In this document: piece after piece, positions 37,311 to 48,942 of the stretch
Position numbering within the stretch: position 1 is the first letter of the stretch
How the letters are laid out: each line of letters begins with the position of its first letter
Assembly: GCF_028453695.1 (NCBI RefSeq)
Contig: NC_135777.1
Location: forward strand, 12,265,714 to 12,329,713
DNA: 64,000 nt
DNA from: Augochlora pura
Taxonomy: Eukaryota > Arthropoda > Insecta > Hymenoptera > Halictidae
Reading direction: 5' to 3'
Program-made: the position numbers and the translations under genes
The notes under the pieces: model-generated
Told to the model about the DNA's origin: nothing
The model's input: the letters and a program-made list of their open reading frames with translations, nothing else
Databases searched by the model: none

Positions 37311-37523
37311 CAGTGGCATGAATACTTATAGGCTCAAAGTAATGTTTACATTTTTAGTGATATTTAAACAAAAACATAAGAGAACACCACATTTGTATAT
37401 TTCCTTATCAGAAATAATAGAAAATAGAAATATAAAAATATAGTTTTTTGGTTTTTGTATCAATCGAGACTTATTAGTAACGATGTAAAACTTACTTTGA
37501 GCCTGTAATTATGCGTACCACTG
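37311..37523. mobile_element. Tc1/mariner-like MITE, copy 1
   Basis: TA at 37309-37310 and 37524-37525. Left end CAGTGGCATGAATACTTATA continuing GGCTCAAAGTAA; right end on the minus strand CAGTGGTACGCATAATTACA continuing GGCTCAAAGTAA. These are typical Tc1-type termini (CAGTGG..) with TA target duplication. 213 bp, no transposase. Confidence 0.85.
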
Positions 37524-37734
37524 TATTATTAAACTGCTTGGCTTATTGACTAAAATTTTCTCTATTTTTATATTGTGAAATAAATCGATTTGATTTTTGT
37601 ACGAAGATACAGTTTTTGTACTGATTTAATACTAAGTCTAGCACAGTCAACTACTTAGTCTTCATTTAACGATTATAACAATTACAAAGACGCTCTCATG
37701 AAAAATGATTCAATAAGGTCACAAAGTCGCCGAT

Positions 37735-37822
37735 TGCATTTCGGCAAAGGAAAAGGTTACACGAAATGACCTCGGGTACCCTCCATTTCCCGCTTTTATC
37801 ATAATTACGGATCACCCTGTAT
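37735..37822 (-). repeat. 'GGTGTCCC' family repeat arm, reverse orientation
   Basis: On the minus strand it reads ACAGGGTGATCCGTAATTAT, then GCGGGAAATGGAGGG, GAGGTCATTTCGTGTAACC and GCCGAAATGCAATCGGCG, in the same order as the 28999-29135 copy. Confidence 0.6.
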
Positions 37823-38199
37823 AGGCAAGTTATTTTTTAAAATATGAGCTACGCAATACAAACATTTTATTATACGATCTTTCGGTCGATAAATCAATAT
37901 AATTGAATCCTTTATAAATACACAATAGATAGCAGCACTTATATTGACCGTGGAATGACAGAATGACATGTTTCTTTCTTTCCTGTGCTGGTTGAGTTCA
38001 TTTTGTATGTTATTTTATAATAAAAATTGTGTTTTGCATTACTCGTGACATTGATATCTTCTTCATAGCAAATCTGCGAACTCCTTATTTATCACAATTT
38101 TAAGGTTAATGGAGAGTTATACCGATTGGCTTCCGAGCCGTCCTTATACACATTTTTACTGGTCGGTAAGTTCATGGTAATGAGTTCCAACGCAGTAGT

Positions 38200-38770
38200 T
38201 AACTTTCGTTAATCGATATTTCTTTAGCATTCGTTATTTCACTGTTACCGAAACTCGCCCTCGGTAATAGGGACGTAAGAAATGTGACAATAGTGTCGAT
38301 GAAGTGGCAGTGGCCGAGTGCGTTGATTTTAAGAATTGGCGTAATCGCGATCTTTGGGCGGAAATATCTATTTCGAACGATGAAACGCATCTGTGAAACT
38401 ACGAACCCAGATAGTGGTGTGTATGCGTGTACGTGTCGCACGATGATGTGTCTCAAGGTCTGTTGACGCGGGAATCGATCGCGAGTCGATCGCGGATGTC
38501 GATCGATCTGTCATCGAGCGCGGCTACGACTAAGCATTCACGACCAGTTTCATTCAAGCGTCGTGTCGCGGTTGTTCGGCTCATTAACGAGTCGCGCTAA
38601 TTATGGCTTCCGTTATCGGCCGCTGCGACGATTGGTCGGCTGGTGTGATGCACGCTCCGCTAGTGGGACGGATTCGAATCCGGCTCGGACCAATCGAAGC
38701 GATTACTACTGATCAGATAGCGAACCATCGTCGTCACCACTCGTTGTCGCTCCTGCCAAAAAAATTGTAG
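38200..38770. promoter_or_regulatory. CpG-rich island, possible regulatory region
   Basis: A sharp CpG-rich block in AT-rich surroundings with repeated TCGATCG words near 38475-38510, two CCAAT-type boxes (GATTGG near 38632, ACCAATCG near 38688) and no convincing coding frame. A promoter or enhancer is a reasonable guess; the direction is unknown. Confidence 0.3.
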
Positions 38771-38841
38771 CACAGTTGCTTTCAAAGAGTAACACCACTA
38801 AACAAGCAGGAAACACGTAGACAGGCGACAATCATACGAAC

Positions 38842-38974
38842 CAGAGTTGAGCATTATTCGAATTGCTTCCAATAAATGTTCATCTAAAATCATTAACAGA
38901 ATGAGTACATTTTAGTTATTATTCATATTTATCGAATAAAAGCTATTCTGAATTTATAATTATTCGCAGCACTG
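38842..38974. mobile_element. hAT MITE, 133 bp
   Basis: Left end CAGAGTTGAGCATTATTCGA; right end on the minus strand CAGTGCTGCGAATAATTATA. Both fit the hAT terminal pattern CAGNGNTG. No clear 8-bp target duplication. It abuts the second Tc1-like copy, so the two are nested or adjacent. Confidence 0.6.
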
Positions 38975-38979
38975 TAGGT

Positions 38980-39165
38980 GGTTTCCTTTAGTCGAAGCAC
39001 ATGTACATTTAAAAAGACCTTAACAAAACACCACATTTGAATATTTCTGTTTAAGAAATAATAGAATACAGAAATATACAAATATAATATTTCGTTAAGT
39101 TTTCGTTTGAATATCGGTAACTATAAAAGTAAATTGAAATGTATAATTATGGAGACCGCTATATC
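38980..39165. mobile_element. Tc1/mariner-like MITE, copy 2 (degraded)
   Basis: The interior AACACCACATTTGAATATTT, then AGAAATAATAGAA and AGAAATATACAAATATA, matches copy 1 closely. The ends are eroded, so the limits are approximate. Confidence 0.6.
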
Positions 39166-39319
39166 TTTTCCAGATAATAACTACCTACAATAAGTGTTAC
39201 AGAATTGACTTTTGGTCAGTCAAATACAACAAATACCCCACTGCAGATATCAGGAAAACTAGGTACATGTAGAATACAATTTTACAAACTTTTTTTCCAT
39301 ATGAAAACTTTAGCATATT

Positions 39320-39424
39320 TACACTGTCAGTCATAATAGCTGTTCGACCAAATAGAATCGCTTCAGACTGATAATAATTGGGTGCACGAGATGTAGTGGA
39401 CAGTTATTATGACGGTCAGCGTAT
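39320..39424. mobile_element. Short inverted-repeat element (about 105 bp)
   Basis: Left CACTGTCAGTCATAATAGCT; right on the minus strand CGCTGACCGTCATAATAACT, continuing into TGTTCGACC / TGTCCACT. The ends look like a Tc1/mariner-type MITE; no exact TA duplication was fixed. Confidence 0.5.
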
Positions 39425-39998
39425 CTCGAATCCCTTCTTTCGAAAAATAGATCATAACAAGTCTTATCTGTTTCTATTACCGGCCGCGTAAACGAGATAC
39501 GTGCCTATTAGGCACTGTCTATTATCGAGTGAACAAATCTATTTAGCTCCTAAGTCGGGGTTTGGGGTAAGAACAAAATTTTACCTCCTGTTCAAGAAAG
39601 CCAATGATTACGACTTCGGGATATCGGGTTAAGGATCGAATACAAGGCTGGAATTATTAGACTGCGGATTTGATGTAAGGTGAAAGTAGCTATACTCGTC
39701 AGAAAATATGTCAACATTCTTCTAAACGGAATAAATTTTTCAAACTGGTCCGAATTGAATTGGTTTTGAACGACTTGTTTTCCAGAGAATGAGTATTTCA
39801 ATTCAATTCAACTTTATAATCTGAACCTACAAGGGAAATTTAAAAAATACGTTTTTATACGATATATTCAAACTAAGTAAAGACGGAAAAGATATTTAAA
39901 ATGATAGTTTTCGAATACAAAATAAGTGTGTATTCAAAATTGTAAAGTTGCTTCGAAAGAGTAGACATTAAAGTACGATAAATGTCAAAATTTCTGTA

Positions 39999-40024
39999 CC
40001 CCCCCCCCCCCCCCCCCCCCCCCC
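39999..40024. repeat. Poly-C tract, 26 bases
   Basis: An uninterrupted run of 26 C immediately left of a palindromic element. Its true length is uncertain because long homopolymers are prone to sequencing error. It could form an i-motif or, on the other strand, a G-quadruplex. Confidence 0.9.
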
Positions 40025-40150
40025 ATAAAAACGTAAAGAAAAAGGAAAGTTTTATATATACAGTGATAATTATATATATATATATATATAACTATAGACG
40101 ATCAATTTATACATAAAACTTTTCTTTCTCTATACGTTTTTAATCCGGAG
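40025..40150. mobile_element. Second copy of the AAAAACGTA palindromic element
   Basis: Left arm ATAAAAACGTAAAGAAAAAG; right arm on the minus strand ATTAAAAACGTATAGAGAAA. Both run into GTTTTATATATA/GTTTTATGTATA. The centre contains a (TA)10 tract at 40071-40090. The flanking TCCGGATT also matches the flank of the 16047 copy (TCTGGATT), so the true ends may lie further out. Confidence 0.55.
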
Positions 40151-40569
40151 GAAGGGAAATGGGGAAATTAAGTAAATTGAGAGCCCATCCAATAATTTCA
40201 GTGAATTAAAAAGATAACCTAAATAAATAAAAGATAACCCTCGGTGCATTTTAGGGTTGTTAGAGAAGTGCTTGTTCAGATATAGTCCAAAATAAATTGT
40301 TCACTATAACAACAATTTTGGAAACGTTTCAAAAACTTACCAAAAATTTTACTTCTACTATTAAGAAAATTCAATCGCGTATTACTGCTTTACTTGATAC
40401 GATAAGAATTTGTAGCTATAACCGAGCTTGAAACGTAATTTTCAGATCCGTATGTAGGAAATAAATTGACCATTACTATTACGGTACCAAAAGTTCCACA
40501 CTCTCGATATCAATAATCCTAAGCAAAATATTAAATAAAATGCTACTACCCGTACGTCGCTTCAGATAC

Positions 40570-40725
40570 TTTATATTGTCTACTAAGTTTTTTCTTAGCG
40601 AACATGCAATCTGCAGCTTTGTTTACGAAATATTGACAAAAAACGGTGAGCAATAATAAGAGGCGAGATTAGCTAGCGCGAGGCGACCAAGCCAATGAGT
40701 GAAACGAGGCTTTGTCTGCGTGAAA
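40570..40725 (+). repeat. 'GGTGTCCC' family inner-arm fragment
   Basis: Contains TTAGCGAACATGCAATCTGC, GCTTTGTTTACGAAATATTG, GGTGAGCAATAATAAGAGGC and GCGAGGCGACCAAGCCAATG. This is the inner part of the same arm, here with the GC-rich core better kept than elsewhere. Confidence 0.55.
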
Positions 40726-40729
40726 AAAG

Positions 40730-42760
40730 GGGCAAATTGCATTGTTTTATAGTGTAGTAATGGCCGATATTTCAAGGTATAGTTAATTTTTTTTAATGGA
40801 ACACTATGTTTCTTATATACAATTTGTTAGCATCTTCTCGGACAAATTGAACAACGTATTATTTGTTATCATTTCGTGCGGTGAGGTTAAACAACGAATT
40901 GGTCTGGCAGGTCTGAAGGTTTCAATTTAATTGACAACTCACGATTGGTGTAAATTTGACCGCATTACATATCTCTAATTTATGACTCTACCGTTCGAAA
41001 TGATAATAAACAATATAACATTACATTTGTCTTAAGAAATATTAATAGATTATAAATAAAAGAAACATATTGTTCCATTTAAAAAAAGTAACTTGACTGA
41101 AATCTCGGTTATCATTTTTATGGTTAATTTTTTTAATTCATTTTAGATATGGTATAGAGTTAACATACAAGCCGACATCGATTTCTACTTCTACTTCTAC
41201 TTTGACTTCGACATCAACTTCACTTGAGCCTCGATTCTCGAACGGGGAGGACTCGATCAAACCGCCCGTCTAGAAATTCCCATGACGCGCGGAAAATTAG
41301 AGCCGGAGGCCGACTGTAAGATTATACAGCGCGCTTACGGCCATTGTTGCCAACGAAAATTACACTCTTGAAAATTCATTGTAGCAGATTGCTGGTCGCC
41401 GTGGTACGTTTTCTTCCCTCTTCCTCCTACGTAATTTCTTCGTTCCTTGTACCCCTCGCCAGATTTTTCGATTCTGTCAACCGTGGTCAACATGGTCGGC
41501 AGAACTTACGTACTCCTGTGTTCATATTACATGTTTCTGCCTCGAAAGAAGAATGTGAAAGTAATCGATTCGGAATCGCAAGCAACTTACACTAGTATAA
41601 AAATACGAAACAACGAAAACATTTAAAGACTTCCCAGCATCTGCTACATCTGTTAACTTATTAAATTTATTAGGAAAAGAAAGATGTTCATATTTGAGTA
41701 CTGTTTTTTCGTTGCTGCGGACAATTTTTATTTAAATTCATAGTCATAACTACACGAATGGGTTTTATGCATTTTTAAAATAATATTTACTACGTTAAAT
41801 ACAAAACTGCGTATATATTACAAGTGTTATATTAAGACCAGATAATATACCTCATCATACCAAACAGTTTTTAAATGAAGAGATTTTCAACCGTTTACAC
41901 TTAAATGGAACATCCTATATACTTTTCTTAACGTTTATTTTTTAAAACCTTATTTAAATTATAAAAACATAAATAACTAACTGCATATAATTCTAACGAT
42001 TCATTACAATTAGGCAACCCTTGACCATCGCTTTCTATAAAAATGATTTCGTAAAATTATTTCGTGAATATAGGAAAGATCCGCAATCCACTTATGAGCT
42101 AACATACATTATTAATTAATTTCCCACAGAATATTCTGGATACTCTGTAGTTAAATATGATTATTTAGACATTTAGCATAATATAAACTATAATATAAAC
42201 ACATGTTTTAAATCGACTTGACCATATTTTGTGACAAAAATCTACAGCAAAATTACATTTATTATTCATGTTGAAACTATTAATTGCAAAATCTAAAAGA
42301 ATTTGTATAAAACGGCCCGATTAAAAGATTGCAATTTCCACTTACAAATAACGATTACAATTAACCGAATATTTTTCTCGTTGCCAATGACTGTTGGCGA
42401 CGGAAAGTCTCTTTCGACTTCTTGTAATAATTTTTAATCGAACCTAACTTTATTTTCATTCAAAGCAATTGAAACAACGTGCATGAAATACGTGCATGGA
42501 GATATAAATAGGCATGAAAAACTTTTTTTCATAGTTAGAATAAAAAATGTCTAAAAAATCAAAATATATTTTTAGTGGACTAATACAATCTTTGATATTT
42601 AATGACAGTCACGGCGAGGCAAAAATTGATTTAAAGGCGTGATAATTAGGACACCTACCTTATTATAGTGCAAGAGGTAAATCGAAGCATGAACTATACA
42701 GCCATATAGAATAGGTAATATGTAATAACATTTGTTGAAAACTTTAGACACTAAACAAAA
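40730..42760. other. AT-rich intergenic DNA
   Basis: Besides a (TTCTAC)n-type microsatellite near 41180-41222 and a small CpG-rich patch at 41225-41600, nothing is recognisable. The 83-codon plus frame at 41344 resembles no known protein. Confidence 0.4.
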
Positions 42761-42769
42761 AATGAATTC

Positions 42770-44245
42770 ATCGGCACTCTCGTTTTACGTCCGTGATTTT
42801 AGGTACTGTCGGCGCTTCGTATCCTATAGAATAGTTGAGCGATTCCTGTACCACGGAATCAGAAGATAACGGATGCGAACGCGTGTCGTGGCTATTTACA
42901 GCAGCGATAACGGCGATTCCTCGATGTCGAAATATGAAGATAGTCGCGGGGTGGAAACATTTCTCGCCGTCTCGTCTCGAAGTTCGCGGAAAACACAACG
43001 CCGCGACCCGATTCGTGAGCTGATCACGAAAAGAAAGCACACGCGTGCTCGCCTGTTCTTTTCGCTATCGGAATTATCGAGGATAACGATCGGCGCAAGG
43101 CTGGAGTCAAGCTACATACAATTATGAGGACGGGAGGGATGCGGGAGGAAGCAGCGGCTGAATCTAAACGGAAGGAGATAAGGAACGCGGTGTGAGAGTG
43201 GGAGCGACGAAGGGAGATGGTACTAGAGGGAGCCAAAGAGTACCAGAGGGAACCAGAGAGAAGGTGACAGGATGGGCCAGACCAGAAACAAGCAGATCGG
43301 CGAGCGCCCTTCGTGACCATAATCGGTGGAGAGGTAGACCAGCGGCTGGCTGGCTGACTACGAGAGCCGAGCCACACGGAAATCCACTTGAAAAGTAGCC
43401 ATTACCTTAATTATCGGTCTCAAACGCTCTAGGAGGCTATGTGTACACGCTGGCCAAGAATCGACCTCGGTTCCATCGGTTCACCTGGCCGATCGACTTC
43501 GCGATCCCGCTCTGGGAATTCGTTCACTCGGTCCTGCAACGCGTCCCTTCGCGACGTTTTTGATCTCTTCGAACTGGACCTAAACTCGTAGGATGTGCGA
43601 CTATCCTCCATTCGATATGAGCGGACTGGTCGAAGTAGAGCAAAGTCGAGTCGAGTAGGATAGAGCCCACTAGAGTGTAGTAGAGTGGAGTGAAGTTGAA
43701 TAGAGCAGAGTGATGTGAAGTGGAATAGAGTGGAGTGGGGTGGAATGGCATTGTCTAGATTAGAGAAGAATAAAATAGTTTAATCAGGTAGAGTGAAGCA
43801 GAAACGAATAGGATAAAGTCAAGTCAGGTAAAGTGAAATAGAGGCGAGTAGAGTAGACTAGAGTAAACTAGAATGGAGTAGAGCGGAGTCTAGTGGAGTC
43901 GAGTGAAGTCGACTCGAGTCTTTCCCATTCTCGAGAGCCTCGATCTTTTCGAGGCTATAATTTTAAAAGAACGGCATGCCGTAGCCGTAGACCTCTTATC
44001 CACCGCCTCTTCTTCTCCCTTTTTTCTCCGTTCTTTCTATACAGATTACTCGTAGAATGCACGCCAGAGCCTGATATACCTTCGCTGCAGCTACGTGTAT
44101 AGCGTGTACGTACACGCGCGCGTAATTACACAGCAGACGATGCGGCGATGCAGTTATTTATTTAAGCGTGCAAAAGCTCCGTAGCCATTAACGCGTGCCT
44201 TTCCTCGAATCAGCCTGTTCACCGTGGCCCCGCGGTATTCTAATG
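42770..44245. promoter_or_regulatory. CpG-rich island, possible promoter or non-coding exon region
   Basis: Dense CpG sequence with a purine-rich stretch at 43120-43280 (GGGAGGGATGCGGGAGGAAG and relatives). Frames of 60-117 codons overlap on both strands and look like chance. It carries the pentamer tract at 43618-43922. An unannotated gene start nearby is plausible. Confidence 0.3.
43618..43922. repeat. Degenerate pentamer tract, (AGAGT/GGAGT)-type
   Basis: About 300 bp built of 5-bp words such as TAGAG, TGGAG, CGAGT and GAAGT, often in phase (GAGTAGAGTAGACTAGAGTA near 43846). Substitutions are frequent, so the array is old. No other pentamer array was noticed in the window. Confidence 0.85.
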
Positions 44246-46499
44246 GCCGGTGATTCTACCGAGAATCTCAAAAACCGATCGTTCACCGATCTCCGCCGCA
44301 TCAAGGCGATGCCGAACGAAATTCTCTACTGCCTCTATACTACGTGACAATGCTATGAGGCGCTGCTGCGTATTCAGAATTATTACACTACGGATCTTTA
44401 TGCATTTATGACAACAATGAGTGAAAGAAATGTAGAGTAGATATCCCAATTGCATTCACTTTAATCGTTTTCACTGTTCATCTTATGTCTGCTGTAACAA
44501 ATGAATTACTACTGTATTTAAGAATTATTTTGATAGTACAAACGAATCAAAGTAGTGATTTTAATTGTTAGTTTATAACAATTGGTAGAGAGAACATTGG
44601 GGCAATGTTCTTTTGTTCTGTTCACATTACTGCTGGCGGCAACCTGTGTGACATAACGTGTCGTGCACGCAAAACTGCCACAGTACACCCAGCCTACGTA
44701 ACTTCAATTTATGCCTCCCATCCAGTTTAAAATTTTGTTTGTTCGAACGAAATTGTGTAATTTTGTTCATGTTGCTTGTACCTTTTTATCGCCTGTGTTG
44801 TCTATAATACGTCTATGCAGCATTATACGTATTTGTATACAATTACTTACTTCCTCTTTGTTCGAATAACAGTTATTGGATTGCTTCCATGGCAGATGTG
44901 CATACGTATATGTCGGTATCTGTCAACATTAATGAATATCTTACCCGATGCAACATGTTTTGAATAAACAAAGAAAAGTAACAGTAACGGAGGGGATTAA
45001 CAAGAGCGGAGTAGAATTACTTTGACTATAGAAACGAACGAATTAAAAGTTAAATCAAAGATTGTGTAATTAGTATAAATAACAAGCTTACTTATTATTC
45101 GAAATATAAGACAAATTTTTAAATGTCAGGTTATAAGAATGTTGCACTTTCTTATATAGTTTTAATTAATTAACAATTAACACATAATATTTATTATATG
45201 AAAAAACATTCCTTAATAAAATAAATTTTAGGCATTATTACGCCGCAAATTGGAATGATTTTTAGATTAAGTAATTTCTGAAGTAATTAACTAAAGTTAC
45301 GATATGAGCTTAATGTGGTAATGATTAGGATATCTACTCTATGTAGAACGGTGTAAAGATTAAATGGTTACTTAAGATTAAATTGTTGCAAGAAGAAAGA
45401 AATTTCTAACTGTGTACTATTACTTAGAATGGATGCAGACAATTTTCATTTTGCGCAAAGATTCGCAGTTTAATAATTATAATTGGTTAATTGGTCAACA
45501 TGGGAAAAATCACTGTGTTAGAATAATATGAATAACATAACAAAAAGGAACACAAGCGATACGAATAAAGTGCGCACGAAGAGATTTTCTTCAGCATCAT
45601 GGTATAACTGACGCTAAAGCTACCAAATTCTAAATGCGGCTGATGTATGCATATACATATGTATAATATATGTATATAATATGATTTACAACAATGACCA
45701 GATTTAATTTATTTAAACTTTATACGATTTCTGTTACGGTATATATTTGAATAAAGAAGTTTGTTTAGAAATTTCTCACAGAAACATTTTTATAATAACA
45801 CAACTACGAAATATAAAAAACAGAAATTACTCATTTTGTGCACTATACCCGAATCAACGAAAATTGGCAAGAAATGTGAACAACTGCACACGAGTACATG
45901 GTCAGATAAAAAAAAAACGTAATTCAATATTGATGTGATATCGTTAGTTAAGTATTACGTCAATTAGTATTAAGTATTATGTTAATATTATAACCCAACT
46001 GCCAAAATTTGTGCAATTCAAAATACTAGAAAAATAAAGATCATTTAATAACATTAATACATTACTTGTGATTTATTTCAATTAGTAAAGACGGAATGCA
46101 ACGTCTAGATGACACTCACACTTTACAGTAAGTACTGAAAATTTTTATTTTACAAAAAAAGATTCGCAGTCGGGTAATCATTTCCAACCTTATTTCATTT
46201 TGTACTTTATTTGAAACATTCCGTGCTACTTGGTGAATAAATACGCTCGAGTTGGCAGCTGATGACCTGTGAAAATTCTCCGAGTGTAAAGTGTTGAAGC
46301 TTCGGTACACCTACGACTCTTTTTACACGGACATTTTAACACGTTTCATCAAATTTTCGTGCATCTTTGAACACGCCTTATCATGTTTTACATGGTCCTG
46401 TGAGCACGTTTTATTTTTCCTCATGGGATGGCAGCTACTTCACACGATAAAGCTGATTGTTTCCAATAGCAAAAAACTTGTCCGTGGCAATATATGTAC

Positions 46500-46572
46500 A
46501 CGGTTTCCTAAAATTATGGTACTTTCGAGGAGTAAGATTCGTATGAAGTAACTTTCTCATTAGCGCAAATGT
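46500..46572 (+). repeat. 'GGTGTCCC' family fragment
   Basis: Reads TTTCCTAAAATTATGGTACT, then GTATGAAGTAACTTTCTC and TTAGCGCAAATG, the outer part of the same arm in degraded form. Confidence 0.45.
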
Positions 46573-46742
46573 CATCCACGACATCCACGTTATTTTATAA
46601 TTTATTTAAACTGGATATATTATACGTAATTATTAATTACCGTATGTATAAGAATGAAACAAAATTATCATAATCCATTCTTGTGGTGGAAATTAATTCT
46701 TCAGTTCTAAATTTGTTATAAACTATTTGTTTAGCGTATTAA

Positions 46743-46791
46743 ATGAACATGTAGGTATGTACCATCAATGGTACACGTGGTATGGAACGTG
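46743..46791. repeat. TTAA-bounded 49-bp hairpin
   Basis: TTAA at 46739-46742 and 46792-46795 flank an imperfect palindrome whose centre is GTACCATCAATGGTAC, with arms GGTATGT and ACGTGGTA. The outer AACGTG is like the family 1 terminus. It could be an extreme deletion derivative. Confidence 0.4.
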
Positions 46792-48288
46792 TTAATTAAA
46801 AACACTAACACTAAAATGAAAGGCGAGCCCGACTGGCACGAGCCAACTAACCGATGAAGCCCACTTCTGCTACGTTAAGAAAAATCGAAAATATTAACAT
46901 TAAAAATTTTGCTAAACATTTTAAAAGCTGTCATTTAATCACTCTGGTATGTTAAAAGAAATTAATGAAGAAATGAAACTTAAAAAAATAACACTTGTCC
47001 TTCTAATCTCTTAAATAAATAGTAGAGTAGCACGTCCAATGTCCACAAACAAAATAATACTTTTCTTCAAGAGTTTTCGAGATAATTCAGTGCACATAGT
47101 ATAATCGTGCATCTATTAATAACCACGAAGGACGTATTCATAAGTCTAGCAAACTTTTTAGCAATACAACACATTTACCGTTTCACAACTGACTTTTAAA
47201 TATGTTTATGTATATTTGTATGCTTTCTTTGTTCTTAAGAGTACAAATTCTTGCTGTCAGTGCAGTTATAATTTGATCGCGAACTATCTACCCGACTATA
47301 ACAACAATCAGGAGATTATCACACTTTAATCAAAGCATTAATTTGTCTTTGATTTATGAAAAGAAATGTATCTGTTGGCAGTACATAAAGCTGGTCATTC
47401 AAGTTAATCCTCAATAAAGTAATCGTTCATAGCCCCCATACTTTGAACTCGTAGTACATGCATAGATTACTAAAAATGGGACACTGTAGAAAGACGGGAA
47501 TTATTATCGTGTACTTTATAATATCGATACAAATATAGAGATTTTAAATTGAAATTAATACAACCATAAATAAATAAATACATGTGAACATCTTTTAATA
47601 CGAAATATGTAACTCTTTTCAAATTGGACCAAGAATCTTGAATTTTGATGATATTACTACTGCTACTACTATATACGATTAGTTTATTAGACCATGGGTA
47701 AACACATTTGTACAATAATTTCTATTGCGGGGGATGACAAAGTATACTGAGATAAAATGGTTATTTCAAGGTTAAATAGTTAAAAAACGTGATTCTTTCA
47801 TTTGTTATCATTCCTACCAATTGTGATTATTGCAACAAACATTTATTACATGATATTGTTGCATCTTACTGCTGCACTACTTTAGTTCTAATTAGATTTA
47901 CTCGTCTTCCTGTTATTTTTATTACTATTACTGTTATTATGTTACACCTCGTATTATTGTTAATGTTCTATTGAGCACCAACGTTATTCCGCGATCATCG
48001 CCTATCATTCTATACCAACGTCATTTCATTATCTTCTTATCGAACATCCGAAAATCTTCTGCAATCCATGATTTCATCCTTAACATATTCTCAAACACTA
48101 CCCCATCCTCTACTTGCGCTGAGGAAACACACACGCGTGCACGCATCATTTTCCCTGAGTCAATTTACCTCCTAAACGTGCGCCTACATAGATCTCGTGC
48201 GCATAACGAGTTACCGATCATCAAATTCTCCGATAGGAACAAAAACGTAGGCCCAGCCCCCACTACCAAATTTTCCAGTTCAGCCGAA

Positions 48289-48330
48289 TATAAAAGGGCC
48301 AAAATTTTTTTTTCTCATCGGGCAGTTTCA
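48289..48330 (+). promoter_or_regulatory. Possible TATA/Inr core promoter
   Basis: TATAAAA at 48289-48295, and an arthropod-like initiator GGGCAGTTTC with the A at 48324, 35 nt from the first T. This is slightly longer than the usual 30-31 nt. Downstream DNA to about 48600 is GC-richer and would be the 5' leader; no long coding frame follows. The frame 47971-48390 runs through it and is not supported as a gene. Confidence 0.3.
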
Positions 48331-48805
48331 AGTCAAATCACGACGACGAGACATAGCAAGATCGAGCCGAGTTCTCCTTCGAGCAAATAGTAACCGAATA
48401 CGTATACGAGGTTGTTAGCCCCCGCCGACTTGGTGCGTTCACCAGGGAGCGTGCCTTAGGACTATTGCGAATTCTACACTACACTTACACTACACATTTC
48501 CCAGTTCGAGTCAGTTGTTGGTACGATCCCACAAAGATACACCTTTGCCGCTCGAGGTGTATCGATTAATATTTCTTTTGAAGCTACGATTAACCCGCAA
48601 ACCCGAATGAGAAATTAATCACTGTCAACGCAGACGTACGAATCCTTATATTGGAAGTCGCTAAATAATCACCGAAGTTTACGAACAATGTTAGGGTTAA
48701 TCGACTTATTTAATTATGAAAAGTCTATTCTTTCTCTCTCGCTGATTATATTCTGAACAATCCTAATGTTATTTTTATCCATCTTGTATACATTATATAT
48801 ATATT

Positions 48806-48942
48806 TGAAGTGAACTATTGAGTTCTAATAAAGGAAACGATATTCTAGATTCTATAATATCTAGGATATTCAAGTTATATTTTCAAATTTTTGGGTCTCA
48901 GGAGAATATTACTAGCGTTTGAATGACAGTTGCTCGAAAATT
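48806..48942. repeat. Dispersed repeat A, copy 2
   Basis: Starts TGAAGTGAACTATTGAGTTC and passes AACGATATTC, ATATTCAAGTTATATT and GAATGACAGTTGCTCG, in the same orientation as 18991-19108 with a small extra segment. No coding similarity. Confidence 0.5.

Larger units (their letters stand above)
44250..47965. other. AT-rich intergenic DNA
   Basis: No gene or RNA found. It holds a 'GGTGTCCC' fragment (46500) and the TTAA hairpin (46743). The frames of 60-86 codons have no similarity I can name. Confidence 0.4.

Noticed and set aside
38660..38690. GATTCGAATCC resembling a tRNA T-loop
   Set aside because: No matching acceptor, D-arm or anticodon stem could be built around it on either strand.
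47971..48390. 139-codon plus frame as a protein gene
   Set aside because: Low-complexity Ser/Thr/Arg composition, no domain, and the putative TATA box and initiator lie inside its 3' part.
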